DNA from: Hedera helix
Lineage: Eukaryota; Streptophyta; Magnoliopsida; Apiales; Araliaceae
Assembly: GCA_947179155.2 (NCBI GenBank)
Contig: OX359265.1
Location: forward strand, 57,113,040-57,177,039
DNA: 64,000 nucleotides
Direction of reading: 5' to 3'
In this document: positions 13,296 through 24,211 of the stretch, piece after piece
Numbering within the stretch: the first letter of the stretch is position 1
Layout of the letters: the number at the start of each line of letters is the position of its first letter
Translations under genes and position numbers: made by a program
The notes under the pieces: model-generated
The model's database searches: none
What the model saw: only the letters and a program-made list of their open reading frames with translations
What the model was told of the DNA's origin: nothing

Positions 13296-16200
13296 TATTT
13301 ACTTCAATTGAACTCAGAAGTAGAACCACCAAAATTTTTTTTGAAATAAAGGGGATTTCAGAACCACTTGATCTACTTCGCTGTTTCATGAAAACGTAAT
13401 ATTAAAGCGTTGTTTGATAGATTTTTTTTTTTAGTTCAATGAATTTAGGAGTTATTATTGCTAAATCAAATAAAGCATAATTAATTGATCACATTTATCA
13501 TGTGAAAAACTTACTGACGATCATCAAAATGGAGTCCAAATAATTAGCCAAGATATTATAAAATGATTCCAAAATTGAATTAAAGTATCACAATATATCC
13601 TAGAAATTTAGTCCCCTAGGCCCTAACCCACACGAACTGAAAAAAATGCATTCTGTTGCCGGCTTACCAGCAAACCAGAAATAAAACATTCAGAATTGAA
13701 GGATGGTCTAGAGAAAATGAAACAAATAAACCATCTTTCAAGAGGTTTAGTGACACTGAACTATACACCGGATAGAACTCCCCCAAAACATGGCTGAACA
13801 ACAGGTTCTGAAATGCTAAGAAACTCAAATATAAGATGCTTTCAAACTTTGGAGCACAAAACGTTCACTGTTAGTAGGTAAACAAGAACAAAAAATGAAG
13901 AAAATAAGTTGGCAAATGAAAATACAATCCTAGAGAGCCAAACAAGAGACTATTGCACTAGAGAAAGGGCAAAATGGCTTGGTTCACTCTTCATCAGGAA
14001 CTATAACACCATTTTGAATAATCACCTGCACATGAAAATATGAAGGCTGAAGAATCAAAAAAAGAAAAAAAAACAAAGAAGATGGGTGTTAATCTCAGTT
14101 ATGGGTGCTGAGAATGAATATGCAATGCATCAGTCAACAATGACATAATAGAAGCATGCATATATTACCGGAAACAGCTTGACTGGTTACACAGTCTTGC
14201 ACAAAAGAATATGAAGGAAAAATTGTACATCCACGAACCTTTTATCGCACATACCTACATATATATATGCATGACTGCCAAATTTAATGAAGACACACAC
14301 GAGCAAAATCATCTATTGATGATAAAAGAAAAAATTTACAGGCAACTAATTTACAAAGAAATATATTAAACCTACCCAACAAAACCTCATAACCCATAAA
14401 CCTATTTAGTCCATGCAGTAGATGGATTCCACAAAATCACTTTCTTTGAAAGATCTGGATGATCTTTCCATGTAACTGAAGCTATTCAAATTCCATTAAT
14501 ATTCAAACCGAGCAATAATTTTATTTATGTACAAAAATATGAACTTTGCAAACAAAGGCATGCATGGGAATAATTGAGAGGGTGCAGTTCAAATGTGAAA
14601 AATATTCAAACAAAGTATGCAGGAAAAGCCAATACAAGATACAAGACTAGTCACTCCCTCCCCTGAGTTGTTCTGTATTGGGTAATCTATCAGCTTTCTG
14701 CTTCAACAAATTCTTCAGGAATCTAATGCATGTTCATTTGCTTGTAAAAGCCATGTTTCACCTTCAACATATATAAAGTCAAGAATTTTGGCCTTCTTTT
14801 TTTTCTTTTCTTTGTTTTGTTGTTTGCTTCTTTTCAATAAGTAGAATTCATACATACATATGTATACAAGCCCAAAAATATATGAGCATATTAGTGCACA
14901 TGCTGCATAAACAACACATGCAAGCATAACGCTCACGTCCATCAGACATATTATTGGCAACAAAAAGAGCACTACTACAAAATACGGCTCAAGTGCATTC
15001 AGTGTAGCTCTCTGATTGCCTTATTCTTCCACCATAACTATTTATCACACACACATCACATGTGAATATATAAAGTACTATTATATATTTCATGTTTACG
15101 TCACTCACTTGAAAAATAATGAAAAAGATGTAGTACATGAAATCAGATTGCTGAAGCAATAGATGCAATTGTTGGCCCTGTTTTGTTTCTGTTGCTTAGT
15201 TATATAGCTCTACTTTTGGCAAAACCTTGGGCACCAGTCCCCTTGGTTGCCACTTGCTGCCTGTATCTCTCAATGCCATCTGGAAAGCATGTCCACATAG
15301 AACAACTGAACAAGACACGGATCAAACTTCCACTTGTAACATGAGACTTCAGACATGACAGAATGTTTAGTGATGAAGTTTAGTTGTTATGTCTGATAAG
15401 CATGGGTAAGACTATGTCAATTCTCTTCCATAGTCAATGACGATGATTAATAAATGACATACATCACTTGTATTTGGCCTTCCCTTCTTGTTATAGATAA
15501 TAGTAATAATCTAGCTGTCCTTCGTGCCCTACTTTGTTGAAGCTGCACTCTTTGATTTGTAACAGAGAGGAAAAACTTTCTTTAACCTGGTCGACCAATG
15601 TTCTTTTGACCTCCCTAAAGTACCTTCTGAATCAGAATGGATTCCAGTATTAGGCCTTTTGTTACACATGATAAAGCATCTAATTGAATGCTTTACCTTT
15701 CTTTTCGTCATATGTACAACCACTGGTGCAGCTGCTAAATTGTCACAAAAGCATTTCTAGCTTTATAGTTACATACAATCCATCAGCAGATCCCATGAAA
15801 GTTGAAACATGTGAAAAAGACCTAAGTAGCATACTTCCGTGAATTAGAATAAGGCAGGAGTACGAAGTCATTCTCTGTACCGGGTGTAACTGCGAAACGA
15901 TTAAAAGAAGGTTTGAAGGGTTCAATGTGGAAGATATGGTTTCATGTAATAAGCTATGTAGAAAAGCTGTGCATAAGACAGAGAGAAAATAAGATTTAGC
16001 AATAAGGGGAGAGGAGGCAGACTTGATAGGAGGAGCTTTGACTAGGAGATCAATGTCAATATCAGAATAGCAGAGAGAAGGAAACTCGGAGATTATTTTA
16101 TTTTATTTTTTTCAAATTTGGTTAGAACATAGACAAATTCCAAAAAAGTGATTAGTGAATGATTGGTTCCAAAACAAGGCATTGATTACTGAATTACTGG

Positions 16201-16940
16201 TTCCATACCAGAGTGGTTCACCCTACACTAGTGGTATTAATCCATTTAGTTTAAGGATTCAATCCATTTGGCTGAAAAGGTACAGAAATTAAAATTGGCT
16301 GAAGAGCTTCCAATCCATTTTCTGCCCTTTTTAGCATAGAAATGGCATTTCAAGTAAAAGGCGAAGCCTCCCCCTCTATCTCTTGGTGAAAGTCGTTTCT
16401 TTCATGTAGCTGCTTTCTCACTTTCTGAAGTTTTTGTTTTGAGGCTTTTTGTCTAGCTTTACTTATTTTTCATTTTCTATCTCATTATATATTCAAGCCC
16501 TTTGAATCACATTGGCCAAGCACCATGCTCTAACGACCAGGAATATATACAACCTCGCAAGCATGAAGGATCGGCAGAGTAGGCATCTCTTTTAATCACA
16601 AATTCTCGAGATTTTTTACTCAGGTTTTGCATTTCATGTATCACACATTTGGCAAATTTGCAAGTACTAATATCATAATTGAATTGAACAAACAAGACAT
16701 TTTCAACATAATCATTTTATGTATATGTCAGTAAGTTTATTTTGAAAAGAATGTAAAATATATACACTAACTCACACGCATGTGTAAATAATTAAAAAAC
16801 TCACTTTACAATCAACAACATCAATTATAAATCCAGTATCAACACATCAGAGAGCAACTCCAAATCAAATAAGAGCAGTATAAACATTCTCAAACAAATC
16901 CAATAATCAACCGTAAATGTAGAAATTTATAAGGAGAGAA
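13296..16940. other. Unassigned region with exon-like fragments on the minus strand
   Basis: No complete gene could be built. Three segments look exon-like on the minus strand. One is an AG acceptor near 14028 followed by a short frame ending IQNGVIVPDEE then TGA. The second is an acceptor near 15279 followed by frames of about 27 codons ending at 15206-15213. The third is an open frame of about 120 codons from roughly 16090 down to 15743. I do not recognise any of them. They may be an unidentified spliced gene, spliced 3' UTR of the CML gene, or chance. The rest is AT-rich. Confidence 0.3.
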
Positions 16941-16971
16941 TGAGAATGCATACCCACACAATTGCCACAAA

Positions 16972-17415
16972 TCACTTGGTTACCATCCTGGCAATAAAGT
17001 CCTCGTACCGGATCTTACCGTCGGATCCAACATCTACCTCCCGGATCCACTCGTCGAACTCAGCAGGCTCCAGCTTCTCACCAATGCTTGTGAGAATATG
17101 CCTGAGATCGGAAACCGCGACGAATCCGGTTGCTTCCTTGTCGAGGACCTTAAACGCGTCGCGAAGCTGGCGATCAAAAGGCTCAGGCTTGAGGTGCTTC
17201 GACATGAGCTCGAGGAATCTATTGAAGTCGAACGGCGCGGTTAGCTTTTCCTCGGCGATTATAGATTTGAGCTGGGCTTGAGTCGGGTTCCCGCCGAGAG
17301 AACGCATGAGAATTCCGAGCTCCGACGGAGCGATCTTACCGTCGCCGTCAGTATCGAAGAGCGTGAAGGCCTCTTTCATGGATGAGACTTGATCGTTGCT
17401 CAGATCTTTCCCCAT
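16972..17415 (-). CDS. CML13: Calmodulin-like protein, CML13/CML14 type
   Basis: Intronless 147-aa EF-hand protein beginning MGKDLSNDQVSSMKEAF. It contains the CML13/14 hallmarks SELGILMRSLGGNPTQAQL, FDRQLRDAFKVLDKE and GSDGKIRYEDFIARM. EF-hand 1 (residues 21-32, DTDGDGKIAPSE) is a canonical calcium loop. EF2 lacks a loop, EF3 (DKEATGFVAVSD) and EF4 (DVGSDGKIRYED) lack several ligands, so one calcium site at most is likely. In Arabidopsis, proteins of this type act as light chains on IQ motifs of myosins and related proteins (known for the family, not shown here). The upstream leader is CT-rich, and the retrotransposon 5' LTR ends its upstream region about 390 bp from the ATG. CML13 and CML14 cannot be separated from the sequence alone. 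Confidence 0.93.
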   Translation of the reverse strand: MGKDLSNDQVSSMKEAFTLFDTDGDGKIAPSELGILMRSLGGNPTQAQLKSIIAEEKLTAPFDFNRFLELMSKHLKPEPFDRQLRDAFKVLDKEATGFVAVSDLRHILTSIGEKLEPAEFDEWIREVDVGSDGKIRYEDFIARMVTK

Positions 17416-17802
17416 TGATACCCTTTTGCTCTCCCTTTCTCTTTCTCGTGCCTATGGAATTTTGTTCTAAACAAAAAAAGACCAACTTTTATTCAGAACA
17501 AAAATATAGAAAAAGAGTAACCCTAAGAAAAAGGAAAAAAAGATAATGACGGTTTCACGATTCATTCAGATTGGGTGTGTTTGGCTTGAGATAGATGTAG
17601 AATGCTGAATTGACTTATGCCCGATCCAAACGAGGATAAGTAATTTTAGTTAGAAAAACTTTATTAAAATTAAGAATGTCTTATAATCTGATACTATATA
17701 CTTTTTTAGAAGTAACAATATATTATTTAAAAGTATTTTTGGAATTATTTAAACTAATATTTTTGAGATTTTGTTTGTATTTTATTCTTACAAATTTATT
17801 AA
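17416..17802. promoter_or_regulatory. CML upstream region, truncated by a retrotransposon
   Basis: The leader just upstream of the CML start is CT-rich on the sense strand. No clear TATA box was identified. Ancestral upstream DNA resumes after 27047, so the 9.2-kb LTR element now separates the proximal promoter (about 390 bp) from any distal elements. Confidence 0.5.
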
Positions 17803-18842
17803 ATATTTGTAAGACCCCGAATTTTATGAAATACAAAATTTAATTTTTCTTCATATAAATATTTTTTTTAAACAGTAAGTGGTTAAATCGATAAAGTTAA
17901 AAGTTAAGGATGTTATGTGCAAATTTTATTTTGTTGGACAATATTCGCTTTGTCGGGGAATATTCGTTTGGTCGGGGAATATTCGTTTGGTCCGACGGCG
18001 CCGAAATAATAAATTATTGGTGGACCCCACAACGGAATATTTGTCGGATATAGAAAACGACAGAAGTAACCTTTTTAAATAAAAATAGTCAACGGAACTG
18101 TTAAAATACCGGTGATAAAAGAATAGTAGCATACGGTAGTTTATGGTATTTTCTGTAGCACACGGTACTCTACAGTAACACACGGTATTGCATAGTGTCT
18201 CATATTATTGGTCTGATAATTGACACCGTAACTGTTACGCATCATTTCATCGATAATTGTCACTGCATAATATTTTATATTATCAATTCAATAATTGTTG
18301 TTACACAGTATTTTGCATTATTGATTTAATAATTGTCATTACACTATATTTTATATCATTGAGTCAATAATTGTTGTTGCACTGTTTTTAAAATTATTGA
18401 ACCTAATAATTGTCACAGTAACATATGCACAGTAATTCACATTATTGAATCAATAATTGTCATTACACAGTAACGTATGCTTTATTTTACATTATTGTTA
18501 TCTCTATTATGATGTTATTTAAACAGTTGTATTTCATTAATTTATTGACTTGATATCTAAGAGCTAACTATACTGTATTTATAACAATTAGTCATAATAA
18601 TTGAATTGATAAAGTTATTTGTTTATAATATAAAGTTAGGTGATTATTAGGTGATATGAAATGAATGGTGTAGATTAAAGTGTGAATAATTAAATTGATT
18701 TGTTTATAATATAAAGTTAGGTGATTATTAGGTGATATGAAATGAATGGTGTAGATTAAAGATAATATAATATTTGAAATGGATGGTGTAGATTAAAAGA
18801 TGATCTTTAAATGAATGGTTTAGATTAAATGAATGATAAGAT

Positions 18843-18900
18843 TTTTGGCTATAAATAGAAGCCTTAACTTAAGGATTTTTCATAAACTTCCTTACTTGTT
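18843..18900 (+). promoter_or_regulatory. LTR promoter (TATA box)
   Basis: GGCTATAAATAGAAGCC at about 18848-18864 is a strong plant TATA box followed by a likely start region (CCTTAACTTAAGG, CT-rich leader from 18895). This marks the U3/R boundary. The same sequence lies in the 3' LTR at about 25247-25263, from which transcription could run into the downstream flank. Confidence 0.7.
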
Positions 18901-19187
18901 CTTTCTTTCTCTCTCTAAATACTTCTTGTGAAAGTTCTCTCTAAGTGTGCTTAAGTCATCTTGAGTATTTGTGAAGATCTATAAGTATACGTGTACTGTT
19001 CAAGTTAATCAACCTCATTTAAATCAATATCCAGTCACGTGTTACGGTAAGGGATACCATCTTTTTCATCTTCCATTATTCAAACGTACTATGGTAAGGG
19101 ATTATCATTATTTGATTCTCGATAATAATATTGTTTCTTCCTTACTCATAAGACGTGCCTTTTATTTCCATGTATTAAATTGTGGGA

Positions 19188-19470
19188 ATAACCTTACGGA
19201 GCGGATTGCCGCCTGTTGGTGAATAACCTTTCGTATTCATTCATTATTAATCTCTGAGCATAACCTTACGGAGCGGATTGCCGCCTGTTTGGTGAATAAC
19301 TCTTTGTACTCAAATTCTATTAAATTGTGGAAATAACCTTACGGAGCGGATTGCCGCCTGTTTGGTGAATAACTCTTTGTACTCAAATTCTATTAAATTG
19401 TGGGAATAACCTTACGGAGCGGATTGCCGCCTGTTGGTGAATAACCCTTTGTATTAATTTCCTTCACCTT
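19188..19470 (+). repeat. Fourfold 73-bp tandem array in the 5' LTR
   Basis: The motif ATAACCTTACGGAGCGG followed by ATTGCCGCCTG starts at about 19188, 19260, 19333 and 19406, a period of 72-73 bp. The same array occurs in the 3' LTR (about 25587-25870). It lies downstream of the TATA box, thus in the transcribed leader. Confidence 0.9.
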
Positions 19471-20645
19471 TTGTTAATCAAACCTGCTACGGTAAGGGAT
19501 ATTATTTTCTTTCATACTCCTAAATCGAAATTTATTATGGAACTATTGCTTCTATAATTCCTGAAAATATTATATGTTCCATAATAGTTGAACTTCATTA
19601 TTTCAACTGAACCTTCCTATTTACGTGAACCTTTCTATTGAATTGTAACCGTTATTCTGAATTGTGGATCTTGAATATCATTTTTAAATTTCACTCCACA
19701 TCATGTTGACAATTTGGACATTATTTGAATCTGTACAAAGTAAACTTCCGATACTTATTGTTATCCTATTTCTTCTGTTCATCATTTATATCATTCTAAT
19801 CATCCAAAAATCAAGCTGTTGTGAATATCTGTGGCTGGGGGCACAGATGTGATATATTTGTTGAACAGATGATAGGTTAAAGGCGATATAATAGGTTAAA
19901 GGCGATACATCTGTTCGGTGTCTTTTATGGCACGTGGTGAATGTTCTCTTTGGCCCGTAGTGCAAAGATGAACTGTTGTTTGGTATGATTATGACCAAAG
20001 GCTGAATCTGGTATAATCATGACCGTTGGTGTTATATTGAATGTCTTTGGCCCGTAGTGCAAAGATGAACTGTTGATGTGCATGATTATGATCAGGAACT
20101 GTGAATTTGTATTATCTTGACTAATGATATTTCAGATGATAAAAGTTGATGATGTTTTTCCTAAAAAGAGAACCGAGTGGACATTATAGTCTGCATTATT
20201 CTTCTAATAGATTACTCATTCCGCTGCTATTATTGATCTGAACGTTGTTTAAGAATTTAACTGCAGTTTTTGATATAAACCTTGTAGTCTATTGTATTCT
20301 ATCAAGAACTCAACTGTTGAAGACTAATGATAATTTATTTGTCATTATCTTAGTCATGATATTCTTTACTGGGCTATTTGAGCTCACCCTTTCTTTTGTT
20401 CCATTGTTTTTCAACAGGAGATGAAAACATAACAGGGTCTAGCCGGGGAATGGAGTGAGGGTCCGAGGAATAGTTATCATAGTCTTCACGTTTTGTAAAA
20501 TAGTGTGGCAATAATAGTGAAGACTTAGTTGTGTATTATTATACACTGTATTGTTGTACGTTGTGCTTTGTTGTAATAATTTTGTTGTAGTATTTTGACG
20601 ACTCAAGTTTGGGCTGTGTGAGTTCAGATTTGGGGGCGTCACAGT

Positions 20646-20657
20646 TGGCATCAGAGC
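20646..20657 (+). other. Primer binding site, initiator tRNA-Met type
   Basis: TGGCATCAGAGC begins two bases after the 5' LTR. It matches the canonical plant PBS TGGTATCAGAGC with one mismatch. It is complementary to the 3' end of initiator methionine tRNA and primes minus-strand DNA. Confidence 0.85.
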
Positions 20658-20845
20658 TTAGGGATGTGGTCTTTAATGGCGATCTGGGGTAGAACTAGGA
20701 GGGGAGAGACGAATAGAATCAATCACTAGTGTGTCCTACCTAAATTAGATTTATTTTATATCTAATGAATCGATTTGAATGTAGGAACATGAAGAGATGA
20801 GTCAGTTTATTTGAACTAACATTTATTTTGTGACCACAGTTAATT

Positions 20846-21466
20846 ATGGCATCTGGAAATCAGGAGGTTAATTATGAAATTACCGAAACAAATGTAGCTG
20901 CAAAACAAGAGGCGACGAATAATCTTCTTACAAACTCAGAGTTGAATCATTTGCCTAAGGCAAAAATTATGCGTGTTCTATCCAGTAAGGATGAAGGTGA
21001 AAGCTCTGCTACAGTCGTTCCAGATCCAGTCTTAGAAGCAATTAAAGGAAGTAACGAACTTGCGGAAATTATTGCCTTTAATTTACTCACTAATTGGGAG
21101 AGTGATATCACCTGGTTATGTTCTATCACAAAGGATCAGAATATATGGACTTTTCATATTAGTCTTTGGGATTTATGGTGTTCCAGCTATGATTTTCAAG
21201 ATTATTTAAAAATGATGTTTCTATACTTTTGGGCGTTACAATTTAGAGGAATTCAGGTTAAGTTAGTCACTATCGTGGAAACTGCAGTCTATCGAAAATA
21301 CTATTTTAATGGAAATCATTGGTACCTTACTACTGATGAAGTTGATGAACCCGAGAAACAGTTTGCTAGAAAATTATTCAGTAGTATTCCCATGGTTGAA
21401 ATACGTGAAGATCCGAATGAAGTATTCGGGATTCGATTTGACGATAACAGTCAAGAAACCGAATGA
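20846..21466 (+). CDS. Unrecognised 206-aa ORF in the gag position
   Basis: An open frame from ATG (MASGNQEVNYEITETN) to TGA, between the PBS and the retropepsin. It does not look like a plant Ty3/gypsy gag: there is no CCHC zinc knuckle and no recognisable capsid motif. The N-terminal 70 residues are polar. The centre is rich in W, Y and F (WTFHISLWDLWCSSYDF, MMFLYFWALQFRGIQV), then YYFNGNHWYLTTDE and an acidic tail. It overlaps the protease frame by about 155 bp in another frame. It may be a diverged gag, a captured host fragment or a novel accessory ORF. I cannot assign a function. Its being uninterrupted next to a broken pol is notable. Confidence 0.5.
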   Translation: MASGNQEVNYEITETNVAAKQEATNNLLTNSELNHLPKAKIMRVLSSKDEGESSATVVPDPVLEAIKGSNELAEIIAFNLLTNWESDITWLCSITKDQNIWTFHISLWDLWCSSYDFQDYLKMMFLYFWALQFRGIQVKLVTIVETAVYRKYYFNGNHWYLTTDEVDEPEKQFARKLFSSIPMVEIREDPNEVFGIRFDDNSQETE

Positions 21467-22175
21467 GGTGATAACCGGTAAGCTATTCATAAATTCTCGT
21501 GAAGTCTATGCCATATTAGATACTGGCTCTATCCACTCTTTTATCTCACCTATATGTACTCAACGTTTAAATTTGACTATTGAAAACTTAAATCTTGTCT
21601 TATCAGTTGAAACCTCATTGGGAGAAATACCTATTACATTTACTATCTATAAATCTTGCCTAGTTCAAATCAACAACCTCACATTACCTGTTGACCTTAT
21701 TTCTTTGGAGATGCATGAATTTGATGTGATTTTAGGAATTGATTGGTTGACTACCCATCATGCTAAAATTGATTGTTTTCATAAGATTATTAGTTTTCAT
21801 ATTCCTAATCAACCTGTCATGCAAATTCAAGCAACTAAACCATTGAAATCTATAACTGTTATTTCTAGCCATAAAGCCATTCGTTTATTGAAAAACGGAT
21901 GTCAAGCCTTTTTAGCTCATGTCACTGATTTGAACAAAAATACATCAAACTTGAATGATATTTCCATTGTTAATGAGTTTCCTGACGTTTTTCTTGAAGA
22001 ACTTTCTGGCTTACCCCAAACCGTGAAATTGAATTCTGTATCGATCTTGAACCCGGCACTAAGCCCATTTTTAAAGTCCCATACCAAATGGCTCCCATAG
22101 AACACCAAGAGTTGAAAGTTTAATTACTAGATATCGGTATCATTCATTCTAGTACAAAACTTATATCGAGCGAGG
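21467..22175 (+). pseudogene. Retropepsin and truncated RT N-terminus of the retrotransposon
   Basis: The frame ending at 22100 contains the aspartic protease: active-site motif AILDTGSIHSFIS (DTG at about 21518-21526) and the second landmark FDVILGIDWLTTHHAKIDC. It continues to the RT entry motif EFPDVFLEELSGLP. At about 22014-22022 the pol frame shifts from frame 3 to frame 2, where the expected RT N-terminal sequence (FCIDLEPGTKPIFKVPY) continues to an in-frame TAA at 22121-22123. Sequence typical of the RT start follows for about 40 bp, then jumps straight to the RNase H connection. The palm domain and its YxDD motif are absent. Described as seen; not reconstructed. Confidence 0.85.
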
Positions 22176-23080
22176 AATGCGAGAAGAGTTTTCAAGAACT
22201 CAAGAGGAGACTTGTTTCAGCTCCTGTTCTGACCATACCATCAGGATCAGGAGAATTTGTTATCTACAGCGATGCTTCTGGCAAAGGTCTAGGCTGTGTC
22301 CTTATGCAACATGGAAAGGTTATAGCCTATGCCTCTCGACAACTCAAAGATTATGAGAAAAATTATCCTACTCATGATCTAGAGTTGGCAGCAGTCGTTT
22401 TCGCGTTGAAGATCTGGAGACACTACTTGTACGGAGAAAAAGTGGATATCTATACGGATCATAAAAGTCTCAAGTATTTCTTCACCCAGAAGGAACTCAA
22501 CATGCGACAACGACGTTGGCTTGAGCTGTTAAAGGATTATGACCACACAATCCAGTATCACCCGGGAAAGGCGAACGTTGTAGCTGACGCTTTGAGCAGA
22601 AAATCTTATGCAAGTACAAGTGCACTGCTGACAACACAAAAGTGTATTTTGTACGACTTGCAAAAGATGGAGATAGAGCTAAAGACACCAGGGACTCACT
22701 CGAAGATTGCTCACGTGCGAGTAGAACCAACTTTAATCGATAAAATTAAAGCTGCTCAAGCTACCGATCCGGAACTGATAAACATGATAAAGAAAGTACA
22801 AGAAGGTGTCATTCCCGAAGCAAGAATCGACGAGAAAGGAATACTTCGAGTCAACTCTCGACTCTGTGTTCCTAACGATCCTGAATTAAAGCATAAAATC
22901 ATGATGGAGGCACACAACACGCCGTTTGCAATCCACCCAGGAGGTACCAAGATGTATCGAGATCTTCGACATACATTTTGGTGGAACAATATGAAAAGAG
23001 AGATTGCGGAGTTTATCTCAAGGTGCCTAACTTGTCAACGTGTCAAGGCAGAACATCAAGTTCCTAAAGGTCCATTATAA
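22176..23080 (+). pseudogene. RNase H and integrase zinc-binding region of the retrotransposon
   Basis: Frame 2 resumes with the RT/RNase H connection (EECEKSFQELKRRL). Next come RNase H: FVIYSDASGKGLGCVL (catalytic D), DLELAAVVFALK (E), VDIYTDHKSLKYFFTQ (D) and NVVADALSRK (D). The integrase HHCC finger (HNTPFAIHPGGTKMYRDL, ending CLTCQRVKAEHQ) follows. The frame ends at a TAA (23078-23080) where related elements read straight into the integrase core, so this is probably a C-to-T nonsense change at a Gln codon. Confidence 0.9.
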
Positions 23081-24211
23081 TCACTTGAAGTTCCCGAATG
23101 GAAGTGGGAACACATCAATATGGACTTCGTGACGGGTCTTCCAAAAGTTTCTCAAGGCTTAGATGCAATTTGGGTGATCGTAGATAGATTGACCAAATCT
23201 GCTCATTTCTTGCCTATACGAGAAAACTTTTCACTTGAACGTCTTGCCGGTATGTACATAAATGAGATCGTGAGATTGCATGGCATGCCAGTTTCCATAG
23301 TTTCTGATCGAGATCCTAGATTCACTTCACGCTTTTGGATCAGTCTACAAAAAGCTATGGGCACTGAACTACGTTTTAGTTCTGCATACCATCCTCAAAC
23401 GGACGGACAATCGGAAAGGACGATCCAGACCCTCGAAGATCTTTTGAGATTTTGTGTATTAGACTTCAAAGGAAGTTGGGATAAGTACTTGCCGTTGGTG
23501 GAATTTTCTTACAACAACAGTTACCAAGCAAGCATAGGCATGGCTCCATTCGAGGCATTGTATGGAAGGAAGTGTCGCTCTCCAATATGTTGGAATGAGG
23601 TAGGAGAAGCAAAATTGTTGGGACCCGAGTTGGTACGCTTGACGACCGAAAAGATCCAAATGATCCGACAACGAATACAGACCGCACAAGAACGACAAAA
23701 GAGTTATGCTGATCTTCATCGGAGAGACGAAAGTTTCAACGTCGGAGATCATGTATTCTTACGTGTTTCTCCATGGAAAGGGGTTACGAGATTCGGAAAG
23801 AGAGGAAAGCTTAACCCTCGATTTATTGGCCCATTTGAAATCCTCGATCGAATAGGAACCGTAGCCTACAGACTAGCCCTACCACCAAGTATGTCTCGCA
23901 TCCATAACGTTTTTCACATATCTATGTTACGTAAATATGTGAAGGACCCAAACCACGTCATTGAGTTAGAACCAGACGTTATAGCAGAGGATTTAACATA
24001 CGAGGAAGTACCTGTTAAGATCCTGGATAAGAAGGAGCAGATCCTACGCTCAAAGGTTATACCTCAAGTTAAGGTTTTATGGAGGAACCAAGATACTGAG
24101 GAAATGACCTGGGAGCTAGAATCTGAGATGAAATCTAAGTATCCTTACCTCTTCGATATGTCAGGTACGTCAATTTCGGGGACGAAATTTCATAAGGAGG
24201 GGAGGTTGTAA
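23081..24211 (+). pseudogene. Integrase core and C-terminal domain of the retrotransposon
   Basis: Same frame as the preceding RNase H part. The DDE core shows VDRLTKSAHFLP (first D), VSDRDPRFTSRFW (second D) and TDGQSERTIQTLEDLLR (E). Then come the conserved FEALYGRKCRSP, the GPFEILDRIGTVAYRLALP segment and HNVFHISMLRKY. The C-terminal extension (YEEVPVKILDKKEQILRSK, VLWRNQDTEEMTWELES) is chromodomain-like, as in Tekay/Del-type chromoviruses. An open frame of 363 codons runs from an internal ATG at 23120 into the start of the 3' LTR. Probably once part of a single polyprotein. Confidence 0.9.
24194..24205 (+). other. Polypurine tract
   Basis: AAGGAGGGGAGG lies one base before the 3' LTR (24207). 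It is the expected primer for plus-strand synthesis. Confidence 0.85.

Larger units (their letters stand above)
17808..20643 (+). repeat. 5' LTR (2836 bp)
   Basis: Starts TG and ends CA. Contains repeats of about 20 bp in GGGGAATATTCGTTTGGTC (17934-17993), degenerate AATAATTGTCAnTACA repeats (about 18225-18470), an 81-bp direct repeat (18620-18762), a fourfold 73-bp array (19188 to about 19470) and a duplicated GGCCCGTAGTGCAAAGATGA (near 19950 and 20048). Seven positions differ from the 3' LTR: about 17935, 18014, 19331, 19549, 19661, 19835 and 20621. All are transitions. Confidence 0.95.

Noticed and set aside
17879..18183. Open frames of 67 and 85 codons in both LTRs
   Set aside because: They lie in U3 upstream of the TATA box, overlap on opposite strands and consist of repeat translation.
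21917..23752. Antisense frames across the pol region
   Set aside because: Shadows of the retrotransposon coding frames; no independent features.
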